Virus record (IMG/VR): IMGVR_UViG_3300010399_000031 | Span: 62,001 to 126,000 of that record | Direction: 5' to 3' (one strand) | DNA: 64,000 nucleotides | From: a virus | Shown: piece after piece, positions 16,256 to 25,524 of the stretch | How positions within the stretch are numbered: the stretch's first letter is position 1 | Layout of the letters: each line of letters begins with the position of its first letter | Translations under genes and position numbers: made by a program | Notes under the pieces: generated by a model | What the model saw: the letters and a program-made list of their open reading frames with translations, nothing else | The model's database searches: none | Told to the model about the DNA's origin: nothing

Positions 16256-16693
16256 ATGTCCACGCTCAATTCATCCGTCATTGCATTGCCGATGTTTGCT
16301 AGTTCGGGTTGGACCACTTCTTTGAACGAAAAAGCTGACGGGATCTTGTCGCAGTTCTTTGAAGCAGACGCCTTGCAATCCGAGCTTTATCAAGGTAATG
16401 TCAGCAGTTTGCAGTATCTGATTCACGAGTACAACAACGACCCGATTAAAATGGTCAGCGCCATCAGATCGGCGTTGGAGAATCTCTTAGGTCGTTATTA
16501 TCCACAAGGGTGTAACGTCGAAGTGACCTCCGATGCCACGAGCCCGACTTGGGTTGGGTCGCAATACGACATCAAGATCACCGCGCTTGTCACGGAAAAC
16601 GGCGCGCAGCAATCATTCGGCTATCTTGTCTCGGCCGAGAACTCCATCATCAGCAATATCGCCCGGATCAATAACTCTGGTCCTGCATTCTAA
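16256..16693 (+). CDS. Hypothetical protein, 145 aa
   Basis: The ATG follows AGGTAACTT. The protein has a mixed alpha/beta pattern with DPIKMVSAIRSALENLLGRYYP near residues 62-80 and a C-terminal beta section. No Cys-rich, catalytic or membrane motif was seen apart from a single Cys. It may be a small shell-associated or structural protein; role unknown. The next gene follows after 60 bases. Confidence 0.55.
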   Translation: MSTLNSSVIALPMFASSGWTTSLNEKADGILSQFFEADALQSELYQGNVSSLQYLIHEYNNDPIKMVSAIRSALENLLGRYYPQGCNVEVTSDATSPTWVGSQYDIKITALVTENGAQQSFGYLVSAENSIISNIARINNSGPAF

Positions 16694-16753
16694 TCAGATG
16701 TTTTTTCAGCGTGTGAATCCATGTTGTAGTGGGAAAATACCGGAGAATAAGAC

Positions 16754-17389
16754 ATGGTTGCGCCAACCCAAGCGAATAATCCCGCGCTAAAAGCGCTGGT
16801 CGATCAATGGTCGAACAAGGTCGGTAACGAGTTCGACCGCGTTCAAAATCGGATTGACCCGACCCAACTGGAAGGTAAGTTGGAGATGAACGAGTTTCAT
16901 TTCCGAGCGTTCATCGATTTCTTTGCCGGAAAGGAAGAAATGATGTACTTCGGCAAAGGTCGTCAAGCGCATGAGCGCGCGCTCGCTATTTGGCTGAACC
17001 ATTCGGGTGGTGGTCTGCGAGAAGTGGATGTAGTGAAAACGATCGATGGACAGCAACAGGTCGTCTTTACCGTACCACCCGTGTACGATCGCACGATGAT
17101 CGAGCCCGCACTGCGAGAACCTGACAAACCGTCGGTGTACGGCGCGGTCGTCAATGCCAACACTATCTCCAGTCATTCCGCTCAACACGCCGAGAATTAC
17201 CTGAAGCGACACCTCGATGAACGATTGGATACCATGTGGCATCCGGAGGTGATGCGCAAAAACGCCGAAGCATGGAACAAGATTTTCACCTACTACGGAC
17301 TGCCTGCGTTGGTACCGGCACTCACAGGTGAGAAGCCAAATACGACCGATTCGTCGAAAGACGAAGTCGTCGGTTTTGATCCGTTGTAA
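16754..17389 (+). CDS. Hypothetical protein, 211 aa
   Basis: The ATG is preceded by CCGGAG. The helical N-terminal half leads into a beta segment (REVDVVKTIDGQQQVVFTVPP) and then a region with HSAQHAENYLKRHLDERLD. The C-terminus is acidic and Ser/Thr-rich. No family was recognised. It lies directly before the SbcD-like gene, 20 bases apart. Confidence 0.55.
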   Translation: MVAPTQANNPALKALVDQWSNKVGNEFDRVQNRIDPTQLEGKLEMNEFHFRAFIDFFAGKEEMMYFGKGRQAHERALAIWLNHSGGGLREVDVVKTIDGQQQVVFTVPPVYDRTMIEPALREPDKPSVYGAVVNANTISSHSAQHAENYLKRHLDERLDTMWHPEVMRKNAEAWNKIFTYYGLPALVPALTGEKPNTTDSSKDEVVGFDPL

Positions 17390-17409
17390 ATCCTTCATGG
17401 AGTGTTACC

Positions 17410-18540
17410 ATGGCCATGAAGGTTAAGAAGATTCATCTGGCTACCCTCAGTGACCTGCATCTCGGACATCGTCGCAATAGTGCATCGGAGATCATAGCGA
17501 ATCTCCGGTGTACTATTGACGACAGTGTTCGAACTTCCCAACTCGACATCATCTTCTTGGCCGGAGACGTTTTCGACGACTTGCTTTTACTCAATAACGA
17601 CGAAGTACTCGAAATCGACCTGTGGATTTATTGGTTGATGACGTTATGCGTAAAATACGACATCGTACTGAGAGTGTTAGAAGGCACTCCCAGACATGAT
17701 CGCAAACAATCGAAGCGGTTTGAGTTGATCAACGAGGTGATGGGTAAACCGGTTGATTTGAAGTATATCACTGATATTTCGGTGGAACACATCGAACGCT
17801 TTGGTATTGATGTGCTTTATGTTCCGGACGAAGCCACGGAGTCGCCAGAGAAAACGCTTGGCGTTGTCAAAGAGGTGATGGCAGCGCGAGGGTTAGAGCA
17901 AGTTGATTTTGCCATCATGCATGGTTGCTTCGATTACCAGATCCCCTATCTGGCAAGTGACCACAAGCATGATTCTCAAGCCTATTTAGCGCTGGTACGT
18001 TACCTGATTTTTATCGGTCACGTACACATGTTTAGTCAACTAGACCGTATCACAGCGCAAGGTTCCTTTGATCGTCTCTCCCACGGTCAAGAAGAACCTA
18101 AAGGACATGTTCGTGCAACCGTATATCAAAATGGAGAAAGAGAGGTTACTTTTGTTGAGAACACGAACGCGAAGAAGTTCGTTACGCTCAAGTGCCAGGA
18201 GAATACGCTGGAAGAAACATTGGTTGAAATTCACGAGTTGGTGCAAACACTGCCGCCGCATTCTCATGTCCGATTGGATTTGAATGCGGATCACCCGCTT
18301 TTAGCCAGCACCGACACGTTGATTCGACGCTTTCCCATGATAACGTGGGAGAAGATTGTTCGCGAGACAGGAGAGGAATCTGTCATTGCAGAGGCTGATG
18401 CAAGCGAGGAAGAGTATACCCCGATCACGATTACACGTGATAACATCGTTCAAATGGTGATGTATCGGGTGGCCCTTCACCCGGAAATTACCAACGATTT
18501 ACTGGTACTTGCACAGGAGCAACTGGAAAAGGTGATCTAA
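17410..18540 (+). CDS. SbcD/Mre11-like metallophosphoesterase, 376 aa
   Basis: Calcineurin-like metal-binding motifs appear in order: SDLHLGH (D15, H17), AGDVFDD (D53), a modified GTPRHD (H96, D97) in place of GNHD, MHG near residue 175, and GHVH near 203. This is the layout of the SbcD/Mre11 nuclease, which trims DNA ends with an SbcC/Rad50 ATPase. No Rad50-like coiled-coil ATPase is in this window. The C-terminal 130 residues resemble the capping region. The gene runs directly into the next without spacer. Likely role: DNA repair, recombination or genome processing. Confidence 0.75.
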   Translation: MAMKVKKIHLATLSDLHLGHRRNSASEIIANLRCTIDDSVRTSQLDIIFLAGDVFDDLLLLNNDEVLEIDLWIYWLMTLCVKYDIVLRVLEGTPRHDRKQSKRFELINEVMGKPVDLKYITDISVEHIERFGIDVLYVPDEATESPEKTLGVVKEVMAARGLEQVDFAIMHGCFDYQIPYLASDHKHDSQAYLALVRYLIFIGHVHMFSQLDRITAQGSFDRLSHGQEEPKGHVRATVYQNGEREVTFVENTNAKKFVTLKCQENTLEETLVEIHELVQTLPPHSHVRLDLNADHPLLASTDTLIRRFPMITWEKIVRETGEESVIAEADASEEEYTPITITRDNIVQMVMYRVALHPEITNDLLVLAQEQLEKVI

Positions 18541-19404
18541 ATGAGTGCCAGTACGCGTCATCTATCGGAAAGAACCATCGGTCAATACCCCATCTCGGTG
18601 GGGACTTCCTTGGCCATTGAATCGGCTATGGGGATTCACCCAGAAATCGAGGTCAAGTTCCAACCGATTAAGCAATACGGGGAGTTTTGGATCAACCTGA
18701 AGACGCTGTATCGAAACATGATGGGTTCGCTCCAAGCGGACGCAGCGCAGCTTGTGTTGGGTGTACCGGTAGGGGATGAATTGCAATTAGAGATGGATCG
18801 AATCGATTCAATTATTGCAAGTGAATCCGATTGCCAAGTCATCTACTATGTGTGTAACTACACACGTATGGATCAGCGCTATCCACATGCTCGGATTCGA
18901 GTCGATAGTACTCCGCGCCAAAAGCAATTTACACAGACAATGAAGGAGGCAATCCAACATTTGCTGATGTTAGAGACGAAACCAGCAGGGCAGCAGCATG
19001 AGTCTAGGATGAAAGTGTTTGATGTTACACTCAAACCCACCGAACGAACTAAAACGCTGATCCTCACCCACGTACCGCTTGATCTGTGTAGTTATAAGCA
19101 CTTCGGTGAATTAGCGCTTTTGGAAAGTCACACGGGTGCAATCAAAGAAAAAGCGCAATGGTACACCAAGTATCTTAACGGTAAAGAGTTGGCCCGTATC
19201 CCGTTTCGGGAAGATTTGTTGCAAGTGTTTGGTGATCACGAGTTGTTCCATCCGTATCCAATTGAGAATCGCAAACAGCTAATCGCCGTGGCTGAGAAAT
19301 ATAGTTTGACCCCTTTAACAACCACCGAGAAGATTCGATATACCCTCGATTTCTTACTCAATCCGTATCTGAAGGAGAAGTTAAGAGCAATGTTGGTTCC
19401 CTGA
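18541..19404 (+). CDS. Hypothetical protein, 287 aa
   Basis: The ATG begins immediately after the SbcD-like stop, with AAGGTG upstream, so the two are co-translated and may act together. The protein is alpha/beta with short Cys-containing strands (QVIYYVCNY) but has no Walker motif and is too short to be an SbcC. Its helical C-terminus ends at residue 287. Function unknown; a DNA metabolism role is suggested only by position. Confidence 0.6.
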   Translation: MSASTRHLSERTIGQYPISVGTSLAIESAMGIHPEIEVKFQPIKQYGEFWINLKTLYRNMMGSLQADAAQLVLGVPVGDELQLEMDRIDSIIASESDCQVIYYVCNYTRMDQRYPHARIRVDSTPRQKQFTQTMKEAIQHLLMLETKPAGQQHESRMKVFDVTLKPTERTKTLILTHVPLDLCSYKHFGELALLESHTGAIKEKAQWYTKYLNGKELARIPFREDLLQVFGDHELFHPYPIENRKQLIAVAEKYSLTPLTTTEKIRYTLDFLLNPYLKEKLRAMLVP

Positions 19405-19413
19405 AAAAACACC

Positions 19414-19452
19414 ATAAATTTTTACTTCTTCACGGAAAATAACCGAAGAAGT
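19414..19452 (+). promoter_or_regulatory. Promoter-like element and leader hairpin
   Basis: ATAAATTTTTACT (19414-19426) repeats an element at 11762 before chimallin. It runs into ACTTCTTC (19424-19431), which pairs with GAAGAAGT (19445-19452). A second small hairpin (ATCCA/TGGAT) lies near 19471-19486. Both precede the DDIPF-tailed protein gene. Confidence 0.4.
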
Positions 19453-19522
19453 AGTGGGAATTTACGCAGTCGATCCATTTTCTGGATGCGTCCATACATC
19501 AATTTCGTCTGAGCAAAAAAAC

Positions 19523-20266
19523 ATGGCATACGACAACAACCGCAGTGGCGGATACAGCGGTCCGCGCACCGAACGCCCGAAGAACATGCTGGATGACTTC
19601 CGTGTGAGTCTATCGGCACCGAGTACCGCCAAGGGTAAGTGGGCTTCGTTGAAATGGAGCTACGCGGGAAATCAAGTCGGTCTCACGATGTACTCCAATG
19701 ACCCAGCTGACGAGAAGAAGTCCGTGCGCATTCAGATGCCACCGACCGATTTCTGCCGGATCTTGGTGTTGCTGGAGATGGCGATCAACTTCCCGGAGCA
19801 GGGTGATCACAAAGTCTGGATGGAGTACAGTGACTACATGTGGTTCAATCGGGAAAAGAGCAAAGAAGTCAAACTCCAAGGCACGGTCTACATCGGCAAG
19901 AAAGACGGCGTCGTCTGGATGTCGCTTGTCTCCTACGACAAGAGTCGCCCGCGCATCAAGTTCCCCTTCGGTAACACCATGTACACGGCGCTCTACAAGA
20001 GCGACGGCTCAGCCATGACCGATGCGGAAACCTCGGTCATCTCCGCGAAAGCGAACCTGATGTTCCTTCAACATACGATCCCGACCGTGGCTAATGCGCA
20101 CTACAAGCATCGCGAATCGAGCGCAGTGAAGAAAGATGGTGACGAACGTAGTAGTAACTCCAGTAGTGGCGGAGGTGGAGGTTACTCCAGCGACTCTCGC
20201 TCGGGTTCGGGTAACAACAATGCCGCACCGGATGAAGACGGATATAGTGACGACATACCTTTTTAA
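19523..20266 (+). CDS. SSB-like or ChmC-like nucleic-acid-binding protein, 247 aa
   Basis: A beta-rich N-terminal domain of about 190 residues (GKWASLKWSYAGNQVGLTMY onward) is followed by a Gly/Ser/Asn-rich disordered linker and an acidic tip ending DDIPF, the classic C-terminal hook of bacterial SSBs that recruits partner proteins. The gene stands right before the gp68-position gene, where phiKZ carries gp67; I recall gp67 being the shell-associated RNA-binding protein ChmC/Imp6, but this is memory and inference. An SSB role is equally compatible. ATG 19523 is preferred to 19454 because the upstream codons look like leader. Confidence 0.6.
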   Translation: MAYDNNRSGGYSGPRTERPKNMLDDFRVSLSAPSTAKGKWASLKWSYAGNQVGLTMYSNDPADEKKSVRIQMPPTDFCRILVLLEMAINFPEQGDHKVWMEYSDYMWFNREKSKEVKLQGTVYIGKKDGVVWMSLVSYDKSRPRIKFPFGNTMYTALYKSDGSAMTDAETSVISAKANLMFLQHTIPTVANAHYKHRESSAVKKDGDERSSNSSSGGGGGYSSDSRSGSGNNNAAPDEDGYSDDIPF

Positions 20267-20294
20267 GGATTTCGTTGCGAAGTGAGTAGGGTAA

Positions 20295-20318
20295 GAGGAA
20301 GATCTCTTGATCTTCCTC
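20295..20318 (+). terminator. Stem-loop between ChmC/SSB-like gene and gp68-position gene
   Basis: GAGGAAGATC (20295-20304) pairs with GATCTTCCTC (20309-20318) over TCTT. Only GATTGAAAAG follows, so termination may be inefficient. Confidence 0.5.
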
Positions 20319-20339
20319 GATTGAAAAGAAATTGAGCGA

Positions 20340-20347
20340 TATATTAC
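20340..20347 (+). promoter_or_regulatory. TATATTAC early-type promoter
   Basis: This is an exact match to the phiKZ early promoter core TATATTAC, 45 bases before the GTG at 20392. It would place nvRNAP synthesis under the injected virion polymerase. Confidence 0.55.
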
Positions 20348-20391
20348 CTCCAGAGTAGTTAGAGTGGACTACGTTTGAGGAGAAAGTTGTT

Positions 20392-21963
20392 GTGAAAATC
20401 AACACTGATCGAATGGGGATGTATAGTCCTCAGACGGACGCGCAGATGTCGCATAATGGTATTGTCATTACGTGGAACTACGCGGCATTTAAGAAACAAC
20501 AAGGAAAGGAGGGTCAATCAACGGGGTTGTTTGTCGAGATCAATGATTACTGGGAGTATGTCGCCAAGGATCATCCTGCGGTGGTTGACCAGATTTTTAG
20601 CGTCTATCTGCGGATCAAAGACACATTCGAGAATACGGAAAACACCAAAACCCTTACTAGTACGCTCGTACCGTTACTTGAAGAGTTGTATAAATTGCAC
20701 CCGATCGAATCACTTGATCATTGGGTGCGTTTCTATTCGGGAATCAGGATCCCGGAGAAGATCGAAAAGGAGTTCGTCGAAAGCGACGAGCTTTCTAACA
20801 CGCGACTTAAGACATACACGCGAGAGGACTATCACAAGTTACTCGTGTTAGCGCTTGCATTTCGTGCAGTGGTTCCAGTGTGGGGTGAGCTTATCGCCTA
20901 TACCGAGAAACACAAAATCCTCGGCACTAATTGGAAAGAATACAGTGCTTATCAGTTGCTTAACCGAACTGCACTGATGAACTGCGAAGCCATGGTCAAG
21001 CTTCGTGGGTATGTGAATGCTTTCATTCCGACAGATAAAACCAAGCGACCCCATTCTGCCATCATGGCTGGGGTGGGAACTGAGGATTTCCCTGAGTGGT
21101 TACTTGGTGTTATCGTTTTTCGACGTGTGTGCAATGGAGACATTCGTAACACCAATCCAGACACTCACTTGGTGAGTTCTATTCATAGCTACATTCTGAA
21201 TAAACTCAACCCGAGCGAGTCCAGTTTCATCGGACGCGTGCGGGAGAAGAACAGTCGCAAGGAAGGTGAAGGTGACGATAACAAACTCTCTCGTCTGGAA
21301 GGTTACAAGATCCGGCAAGAGTTAGCAGAAGGGGACATCGCCATGATCGTCCACTCTGCGCGTGACCCATATCGCTTGGCGCGTGCTGTCTCACAAAGTG
21401 TTGATTTGGCTTTGGTGGAGGAAGCTTTGGAATCAACCAAGGCGCTTCTCGGAGTTCACATCCAACAACCGCAATTGACGATCATGCAATGGGTGCTGGC
21501 GGACGGCATCAAACCGCGTGGTTTGCAGTATCTTCCCAAACCGGTGTTTTTACAAGCCATGGCAGTGGCACAAGCTGTACTCTGGCATAAGGGTCACTAC
21601 GCAATTGCTGGACTCGTGAGTGCTGAGGCTGAGGTAGGGGACGCCGAATTTAGCGAGGTGAACATGGGTGGTCATGGGCGAATTTCCAAGGAGTTGACGG
21701 AACATTTGGCCATCACGCATCCGTACCACCTGCGCCCAAGTGGTAAGCAGCAAAAAGAAAGTGGTCGCTTGCAAAATAGCGCCGTGGTTTCCATTGACTT
21801 GGTGACCAAGCAATTCGATCAGTATGGTTGGTTGTTGACCTTGCCGAGTGACAAGATCAAACTTATCAACCTGAATATGGCAACGCGTCGATTCGTCCTT
21901 CCCAATGACATTCGCAGTCAGCTTGCCAAACTCGCTATAGACATCGCAACTGGGAGTCTTTAA
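20392..21963 (+). CDS. Probable fifth subunit of non-virion RNAP (gp68-position), 523 aa
   Basis: phiKZ nvRNAP needs gp68, a roughly 520-residue protein without clear homology to bacterial RNAP subunits, encoded shortly before the beta C-part gene. This protein has the right length (523 aa), place (two genes before the beta C-part) and an exact early promoter element. No catalytic motif was seen; it is helical with a few Trp/Tyr-rich segments. A GTG start has GAGGAG 11 bases upstream. The assignment is by synteny only. Confidence 0.5.
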   Translation: MKINTDRMGMYSPQTDAQMSHNGIVITWNYAAFKKQQGKEGQSTGLFVEINDYWEYVAKDHPAVVDQIFSVYLRIKDTFENTENTKTLTSTLVPLLEELYKLHPIESLDHWVRFYSGIRIPEKIEKEFVESDELSNTRLKTYTREDYHKLLVLALAFRAVVPVWGELIAYTEKHKILGTNWKEYSAYQLLNRTALMNCEAMVKLRGYVNAFIPTDKTKRPHSAIMAGVGTEDFPEWLLGVIVFRRVCNGDIRNTNPDTHLVSSIHSYILNKLNPSESSFIGRVREKNSRKEGEGDDNKLSRLEGYKIRQELAEGDIAMIVHSARDPYRLARAVSQSVDLALVEEALESTKALLGVHIQQPQLTIMQWVLADGIKPRGLQYLPKPVFLQAMAVAQAVLWHKGHYAIAGLVSAEAEVGDAEFSEVNMGGHGRISKELTEHLAITHPYHLRPSGKQQKESGRLQNSAVVSIDLVTKQFDQYGWLLTLPSDKIKLINLNMATRRFVLPNDIRSQLAKLAIDIATGSL

Positions 21964-23567
21964 TGAACGAAACAACCGCACTGATGTCCCGTCCCCGTGG
22001 TTTTGGTCATGTTCCCGCAGAAGCCAAAATCACCAAACTGCTGATTTACGAAACCGGTGAATACAATCGGCAGTGGAGTCGTCCTTACACGACCAACTTC
22101 GACGGGCATGTCCTGAATCAATTCCACGAGCAGTTGCAAGGGCTCGACCATTACGCACCGGCAAACTTCACCGGCATCGCGCAGAGCTTCATCAAGCCAG
22201 CTGCACAAGTCGATCTTAACGGTGGCGGTATTGCCATCCCGCAAGGTTGGAATAGCCGCCGGTGTCGCTTCATGATGGTCGTCGAGTACGACGGACACCT
22301 CGGGATGCGCATGCAGGAAATCCTCACGGGTTGGACCGAGGGCGTTGGTGCCATGCCGCAAGGGGGTATCCTTCACCATGAAGCGCAACCCCTGATGGTT
22401 GACAACGACATGATCTTCTATGTCAATTCGACCATTCAGTTGCAGGTGAAAAGTGAGTTCGGACCTGCTGGTCATCGTGAGACGATGGCGGTGGCTAAAA
22501 ATTCCCACGTTCTTGCCGATCCGAAGTACGGTTCGATCTTCACCCCCGGTACACAAGAGCGCATGCGCCCGACCGATCTGTTTGCTGTGATGAGTCGCTC
22601 GCATCTGCATGCGGTGCGCGATGAGTATGGCAACATCCCTGGTGTGGGTCCGCGTCTATTCGATGGTCGCAATGCGATGACCAACATGGCGGCGCTTTCG
22701 CTGCGCAGCAATGTGATTCCGGCCGCGTACATGTCGCGCGTGATGGATAACTATCACAACGCGGCGGTGACCAACAACGATCCGAGCAAAGCCAACGGCG
22801 ACTTCTACACGAACGCGCGTACGTATTCCAACGATGGGTTGGTGAGCAACGACGAAGTGCTGCGGATGTTGGCTGATCTGCGGGGCGAGCCGATTGGCAA
22901 TACGTTCCGATTCCGAGATTTGGTCAGGCTCGATCCGACCATTCAAGGTCGAGCGCTTGGTCGGTGTTCGGGGCGCACCGAGAAGATCACGGGGTTGCAC
23001 CAAGCTGGGATGACCAAAGAGTGGGACGGTCGTGATGCGGTGACGCTGGCTGCCACCATCATCAGTCAGTGTGTGCCGGGTATCATGGCCGATCTTGCAC
23101 TGACCGTGATGCATTTCCGTACGCACAATGAGATGGCTGTCTCGGGCAACTATTCAGCTGTCGATCCGACCACGTTCTTGGGTCGGCCAGGTCGAGAGCC
23201 GGACTTTGCGATTATCAATGTCGCTGGGTTTGGTGATCAAGATCTGGGTCCGGGGATGTACGCGTTCGAGAAACGCTTCTGGTTCGAAGTGATGAAGGAC
23301 CTGTGCTTTGACAACCAGATTCGTTTCATGCTGGAGGTCAATTGCAATCTGACGGGCGAGACCGTGGTGAACATCTCGCTCGATGGTCGCCCGATTGAAC
23401 AGTTCGTCACACCGTCGTTTGCTGATGCGCTACTCACCCCGCTTGTCACCAACGACCACAACCACGTGGTTCAAGTGGCTAACGATTTTAATCAATTACT
23501 CACAGCCGTCGTACCGACGACGGATGCAGCGTCATCCACGGCGTTCTTCAACGACGACTCATTCTAA
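21963..23567 (+). CDS. Candidate nuclear import factor (PicA/Imp1, gp69-position), 534 aa
   Basis: The ATG overlaps the previous stop (TAATG) behind GGGAG. The protein is beta-rich with many Gly/Asn turns and no enzyme motif, ending with an acidic, Phe-rich tail (STAFFNDDSF). In phiKZ, gp69, encoded between gp68 and gp70, is the shell-associated import factor described as PicA or Imp1; this gene occupies that place. Its fold also resembles phage structural proteins, so a virion role cannot be excluded. The assignment relies on order and remembered literature. Confidence 0.45.
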   Translation: MNETTALMSRPRGFGHVPAEAKITKLLIYETGEYNRQWSRPYTTNFDGHVLNQFHEQLQGLDHYAPANFTGIAQSFIKPAAQVDLNGGGIAIPQGWNSRRCRFMMVVEYDGHLGMRMQEILTGWTEGVGAMPQGGILHHEAQPLMVDNDMIFYVNSTIQLQVKSEFGPAGHRETMAVAKNSHVLADPKYGSIFTPGTQERMRPTDLFAVMSRSHLHAVRDEYGNIPGVGPRLFDGRNAMTNMAALSLRSNVIPAAYMSRVMDNYHNAAVTNNDPSKANGDFYTNARTYSNDGLVSNDEVLRMLADLRGEPIGNTFRFRDLVRLDPTIQGRALGRCSGRTEKITGLHQAGMTKEWDGRDAVTLAATIISQCVPGIMADLALTVMHFRTHNEMAVSGNYSAVDPTTFLGRPGREPDFAIINVAGFGDQDLGPGMYAFEKRFWFEVMKDLCFDNQIRFMLEVNCNLTGETVVNISLDGRPIEQFVTPSFADALLTPLVTNDHNHVVQVANDFNQLLTAVVPTTDAASSTAFFNDDSF

Positions 23568-23582
23568 ATAGTAGGAGTAGCT

Positions 23583-25088
23583 ATGGAATTGCTTCCTTTG
23601 TACAAGTCAATCCTCAAGGCGGGGCACTTGGTGGTTGATGACGAAGGGTTCATCAAGCGGATTTGGAAGGGAAAGAAAGAGCCGTGGCTTATCAACGGTA
23701 AATCCGTGGTTCTTCCCACGGATGCACAGTTAAAGACACCCTCGGCTGAAACAATCGTCTTCCATCCGCTGTTTGAATTCCTCACGCGTGCGGAATCGGA
23801 AGTGACGGCTGAGTATCGCCGCACAGTTACGGAGCGACTGCATCTGTCGTTTCTGGCGCTGGCAAGCGAGTTGCTCACGATCGCCGCTTCTCAGGACATG
23901 CACGCCAAGCTCACTCCTGAACAGTCGGAGTTTCTCTCGTTCGTGCCGGAGGCCGACGGGCAGATGCTCAAAACGTTCGAAGAGTTGTGCGACGCCATGC
24001 CGGAGGGGCAAAATCAGAAGGCATTCGTCTCGATGTATCTAAAACGTGGCGGCATCGTGCAAGGTAAGTCAGCTCACCGAGCAGCGATCGTCACGTTCCC
24101 GTTGTACAAGCAGTTGGTGGAAGACGGGCAAAAACGTGAAGCGGAGATGAATGCGCGCAAGCACGTACCAAAGAAGAAGGATGAGAAAAAGGAGGAAGAA
24201 AAACTCCTACCTATTCCGAACGAGACGTATGGCGTGAAGTTGCGCAAGATCGATCGGGAGGCGTTTATCAAACTCTTCGAGTACATGGTGCCGGGCATCG
24301 CCGAAGTCGATTCGTATTCAGCTACATCGAATAGCAACATCGCGCCGTCGATGGATGCGATCATGCACGCGGTACAGAACTTGGCTGCGCCACTGAATGA
24401 CATGGTTGAGCGTTTCAAGGGGAAGTTGTCGGAAAGCGCGCAGATCATTTTGCGTGTTGAAGATGCCTGGGTGCCGGAGTTTGTCAATTTGGCTCCGCTA
24501 CAAGTGCAAATTCGAATGATTCCGATGCAAGATGGTAACGATGGTGCGTTGCCAGTTGCGGCAGATAAGAAAGCAGCAGAAGCGGAAGCGTACGCCAGTC
24601 CTCCGAAAGCGGTCCCGGTTACAAGCGCTCAGGCGGGCCAAGCTCAACCGAGTGGCGTCTCAGCGGTCGGAGAAGAGCACGCCCCGCCAGGATTTCGCCT
24701 ACCACCGAAGAATCCCCAGCAACCGGCTACCCCGACGTATTCTGGAGCACCTGTTGTTGCCCCGCCTCCACCGCCGCCTGCCTATCCGGCATATCAACCC
24801 CAAGTCGGCTATCCTCCACCGTACGCCGCAGTCCCACAGATGGCTCCTCCCGCTGCACCGCCGGTCGCCATGCCGGGCGTACATCCGTCGCTTGCCGCCT
24901 TTGCAGCCCCGTACATGGCTTCAATGGCTGCACCCTATGTGGCTCAACAAGACATGCCTACGTGGGCCTATGGGGGTGGTACACAACGGCCGGTGCAGTC
25001 GCAAGGTTATCCTCAACAACAAGGTTACCCCACCGCACCGCAAGGGTATGGTTACGGGGTGCCTGGTACGTCTCGTGGGGATTTCTAA
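23583..25088 (+). CDS. Protein with Pro/Ala/Tyr-rich disordered tail (gp70-position), 501 aa
   Basis: AGGAG precedes the ATG. The first 330 residues are alpha-helical, including a Lys/Glu-rich stretch (KKKDEKKEEEK, about 197-208). From about residue 335 to the end the sequence is low-complexity, with runs of PPPPPPAYPAYQP and repeated GYPQQQGYPTAPQGYGYG, a tyrosine-rich tail typical of proteins that form condensates or flexible contacts. It sits between the PicA-like candidate and the RNAP genes. Function unknown; an association with the nuclear shell or transcription is an inference. Confidence 0.6.
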   Translation: MELLPLYKSILKAGHLVVDDEGFIKRIWKGKKEPWLINGKSVVLPTDAQLKTPSAETIVFHPLFEFLTRAESEVTAEYRRTVTERLHLSFLALASELLTIAASQDMHAKLTPEQSEFLSFVPEADGQMLKTFEELCDAMPEGQNQKAFVSMYLKRGGIVQGKSAHRAAIVTFPLYKQLVEDGQKREAEMNARKHVPKKKDEKKEEEKLLPIPNETYGVKLRKIDREAFIKLFEYMVPGIAEVDSYSATSNSNIAPSMDAIMHAVQNLAAPLNDMVERFKGKLSESAQIILRVEDAWVPEFVNLAPLQVQIRMIPMQDGNDGALPVAADKKAAEAEAYASPPKAVPVTSAQAGQAQPSGVSAVGEEHAPPGFRLPPKNPQQPATPTYSGAPVVAPPPPPPAYPAYQPQVGYPPPYAAVPQMAPPAAPPVAMPGVHPSLAAFAAPYMASMAAPYVAQQDMPTWAYGGGTQRPVQSQGYPQQQGYPTAPQGYGYGVPGTSRGDF

Positions 25089-25106
25089 GTTGTAGTGAGA
25101 TTTGAC

Positions 25107-25147
25107 GGCATAAAGAAGAGCGCAGCTTACCGCGCTCTTCTTTTTTT
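25107..25147. terminator. Bidirectional terminator with GGCATAAA
   Basis: GAAGAGCGC (25115-25123) pairs with GCGCTCTTC (25132-25140), followed by seven T's for the plus strand. GGCATAAA (25107-25114) reads TTTATGCC on the minus strand, downstream of the stem for the converging minus gene. Confidence 0.85.
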
Positions 25148-25182
25148 GTCGTTAAAACAAAGCTGTAGGTAAAACAAAGCTG

Positions 25183-25524
25183 TTAGTTGGCGGTACGATT
25201 AACCGAGTTTTCTACCTGCATAATTCGTTGGACTTCAGCGGTATTGGGAACCTGAAGAGTGAGCATCATGTCCCGATATTCGTCAGAAGAAGTCATTTTG
25301 TTCACACGCATGATAACGTAATGAAACTGCGCAGGAATACGCAGGAAAGTGAGCAAACCATTCAAGTCAGCATCGAAGCGCTGTGCGATACCCGGCTCAA
25401 TGACCAAGGGCTGCGTACTGTTGTCGGTGCGAAACACCGTCATGAAGTCTTCCAACGCATCGCGCAGCGTATCGGTGTAATACGATTGTGCACCTTCCGC
25501 GACCATCAGAGCATCGACTTGCAT
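25183..25524 (-). CDS. Hypothetical protein, 113 aa
   Basis: GAAGGATA before the ATG at 25524 supports this start rather than one 44 codons further upstream, which would run into the leader of the RNAP gene. The protein starts MQVDALMVAEGAQSYY and is a small mixed alpha/beta protein without known motif. It is a lone minus-strand gene between RNAP-block genes. Confidence 0.55.
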   Translation of the reverse strand: MQVDALMVAEGAQSYYTDTLRDALEDFMTVFRTDNSTQPLVIEPGIAQRFDADLNGLLTFLRIPAQFHYVIMRVNKMTSSDEYRDMMLTLQVPNTAEVQRIMQVENSVNRTAN

